Below are positions 62,762 to 64,000 of a stretch of DNA of 64,000 bases, one piece after another. Source of the DNA: Cohnella rhizoplanae (GTDB lineage Bacteria; Bacillota; Bacilli; Paenibacillales; Paenibacillaceae); assembly GCF_948329515.1 (NCBI RefSeq), contig NZ_CAOJCN010000003.1:186001-250000 (forward strand), written 5' to 3'. The notes beneath the pieces are model-generated. The model had not been told where the DNA came from, did no database searches, and saw only the letters and a list, made by a program, of their open reading frames with translations. How positions within the stretch are numbered: position 1 is the first letter of the stretch; each line of letters starts with the position of its first letter. Both the position numbers and the translations under genes were made by a program.

Positions 62762-63139
62762 ATGCGATTTGAAATAGGAGAATGGGTAGCCGGCACGACC
62801 AAACAAGGTGAATTGATCCAGGGCTTCGTGAATTCGATTCTGTCGATGCAAGGCGCCGCTGGCATATTCGTCACCGCGTCGGACCGCGACGAGGCGATCG
62901 GCACCGAGATCGTCGTGCCCGCGGGCGCGCTTCGCGCGCTGCCGCAGACGGCGCACTACAACGAGGAGCAGCTTCGCAACCTGATCGACGTGTCGCTGGC
63001 GATCCGCGACGCGGCTTGGTTCGGCGAACTGTCGGGCGAGCTCGCAGGCCTGCAGGCTGCGGAGGGCGACCGCAGGACGCCGGCGACGGACGTTCCCGTC
63101 GCTTGGCGCAACCGCCTCGGCCTCATCGCGCACGAGTAA
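62762..63139 (+). CDS. IDEAL-domain-like small protein
   Basis: The 125-residue protein starts at ATG 62762. The N-terminal half (MRFEIGEWVAGTTKQGELIQGF) is a small beta-barrel-like segment. Residues about 75-100 (LRNLIDVSLAIRDAAWFGELSGEL) resemble the IDEAL helix found in YpiB and related Bacillales proteins. A longer frame beginning at 62648 has no ribosome binding site. Function is unknown. Confidence 0.72.
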   Translation: MRFEIGEWVAGTTKQGELIQGFVNSILSMQGAAGIFVTASDRDEAIGTEIVVPAGALRALPQTAHYNEEQLRNLIDVSLAIRDAAWFGELSGELAGLQAAEGDRRTPATDVPVAWRNRLGLIAHE

Positions 63140-63164
63140 GCGCGCCGTGCGCGCGCGCAAGCAA

Positions 63165-63212
63165 CAGACCCCCTGACCGTCTGAGTTAGACGGGAGGGGG
63201 TCTGTTTGTTTA
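63165..63212 (+). terminator. Rho-independent terminator
   Basis: CAGACCCCCT / AGGGGGTCTG with an inner stem CCGTCT / AGACGG, followed by TTTGTTTGTTT. It ends the IDEAL gene and separates it from the convergent ldh. Confidence 0.9.
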
Positions 63213-63235
63213 TTTGCAAGATTTTCATTCCTACG

Positions 63236-64000
63236 TTAAGCGCCGATGCTCGCGATGAGGCTGCGCAGCTTGCCGGCGGAACGGTGCAGCAGCTCTCGCT
63301 CGGCGTCCGAGATCTGGATGTCGATGATCTCGCGGACGCCCTGCCGGTCCACGACACAGGGGACGCCGAGGAATACGTCCGATACGCCGTGAAAGTCGCG
63401 GAGGAGCGTGGAGACGTTCAGCACAGCGCCTTCGTCGCGCAGGATCGCGGTGCAAATTCGGTCGAGCGCGAGCGCGATGGCGTAATAAGTCGCTCCCTTG
63501 GCGCTTATGATCTGGTAGGCCGCGTCCCGCGTATTCGCGAAAATCTCGTCCTTGTCGGCGTCGCTCAAGGACAGCTCGGCGCCGGCAACGTTGGCCAGGC
63601 TCCACAGCGGCAGCTCGGAGTCGCCGTGCTCGCCGACGATATGGCCGTGCACGCTGCGCGGGTCGATTTTCAGCTTCTCGCCGATCAAGTAGCGGAAGCG
63701 CGCGCTGTCGAGCAGCGTGCCCGATCCGATGATGCGCTCGACCGGCCAGCCGGACTTTTTCCACGTGATATAGCTCATAATGTCGACCGGATTCGAGGCG
63801 ATGAGCAGGATGCCCGTCGTATTATACTTCAGCACCTCTTCGACGATGCTGTCGATGATGACGGCGTTGCGCTTCAGCAGATCGACCCGCGATTCGCCTT
63901 CGCGTTGGGCGGCGCCGGCCGTAATGACGATAATGTCCGCATCCTTGCAATCCTCGTAGCTGCCCGCCCACAGATCCCCGCCGCCGAGAAACGGCATGCC
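63236..64000 (-). CDS. ldh: L-lactate dehydrogenase, N-terminus beyond the window
   Basis: About 255 C-terminal codons are visible; the N-terminal Rossmann strand lies past base 64000. Residues include DADIIVITAGAAQREGESR (coenzyme loop with the substrate Arg), LIASNPVDIMSYI, GSGTLLDSARFRYLIGEKL, and the catalytic histidine in HIVGEHGDSELPLW. Gln in the AAQREGE loop favours lactate/pyruvate specificity over malate. It interconverts pyruvate and L-lactate with NADH during oxygen limitation. Confidence 0.94.
   Translation of the reverse strand, partial: GMPFLGGGDLWAGSYEDCKDADIIVITAGAAQREGESRVDLLKRNAVIIDSIVEEVLKYNTTGILLIASNPVDIMSYITWKKSGWPVERIIGSGTLLDSARFRYLIGEKLKIDPRSVHGHIVGEHGDSELPLWSLANVAGAELSLSDADKDEIFANTRDAAYQIISAKGATYYAIALALDRICTAILRDEGAVLNVSTLLRDFHGVSDVFLGVPCVVDRQGVREIIDIQISDAERELLHRSAGKLRSLIASIGA

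Overview
The window looks like chromosome of a GC-rich, spore-forming member of the Paenibacillaceae, most like Cohnella or Paenibacillus. The evidence is a YheC/YheD-type spore-coat ATP-grasp gene, Gram-positive lipoprotein solute-binding proteins, AGGAGG ribosome binding sites with TTG/GTG starts, LplB/YtcP-type sugar permeases beside membrane-anchored AraC regulators, and six AraC-type regulators in about 35 kb, nearly all beside sugar genes. The genus is inferred from gene content. No rRNA, tRNA, CRISPR array, transposase or prophage gene was seen.

Region 1 (1-14.2 kb) is the most interesting part. It holds a GntR regulator, a TIM-barrel enzyme resembling 3-oxo-isoapionate decarboxylase, an ApnO-like oxidoisomerase, a Gfo/Idh/MocA dehydrogenase, an amidohydrolase and an apiosidase-like glycoside hydrolase. 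They flank a perfect 12-bp palindrome typical of GntR operators. Read together they suggest release of the branched sugar D-apiose and its oxidation. Next come a secreted beta-helix/FN3/CBM protein with a perfect cre box upstream, a two-permease sugar ABC importer with its lipoprotein, and a transmembrane AraC regulator.

Region 2 (14.2-21 kb) has a divergent PhyH dioxygenase/AraC pair, malate:quinone oxidoreductase, a PAS hybrid histidine kinase and a YheCD-type protein. Region 3 (21-31 kb) has two giant paralogous exported beta-helix proteins with PKD, FN3, a cysteine-containing module and PA14 domains, then an alditol oxidase-type flavoprotein. Region 4 (30-37.8 kb) is a run of AraC regulators paired with a second PhyH enzyme, glucuronate isomerase (UxaC) and a GH42 beta-galactosidase; a 51-bp and a 22-bp tandem repeat lie in its convergent intergenic gaps.

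Region 5 (38-45 kb) has an exported protein, an ABC-2 exporter and a two-component system in one row, then a DUF2306 membrane protein and a flavin monooxygenase-like protein. Region 6 (45-49.3 kb) is an AraC regulator divergent from a TIM-barrel isomerase and two Gfo/Idh/MocA oxidoreductases, possibly an oxidative glycoside-cleavage operon. Region 7 (49.3-60 kb) matches the B. subtilis ytmI (sna/cmo) operon for salvage of S-modified cysteines: LysR regulator, TcyKLMN-type importer, CmoO, SndA, SnaA and CmoJ homologues, plus a SolA-like flavoprotein and a DinB-fold protein. Region 8 (60-64 kb) has an iron-alcohol-dehydrogenase family gene, a FUSC membrane protein, an IDEAL-domain protein and the C-terminal part of L-lactate dehydrogenase.

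Taken together, the genome segment belongs to a plant-cell-wall and glycoside scavenger, with local AraC/GntR control and catabolite repression through cre boxes.
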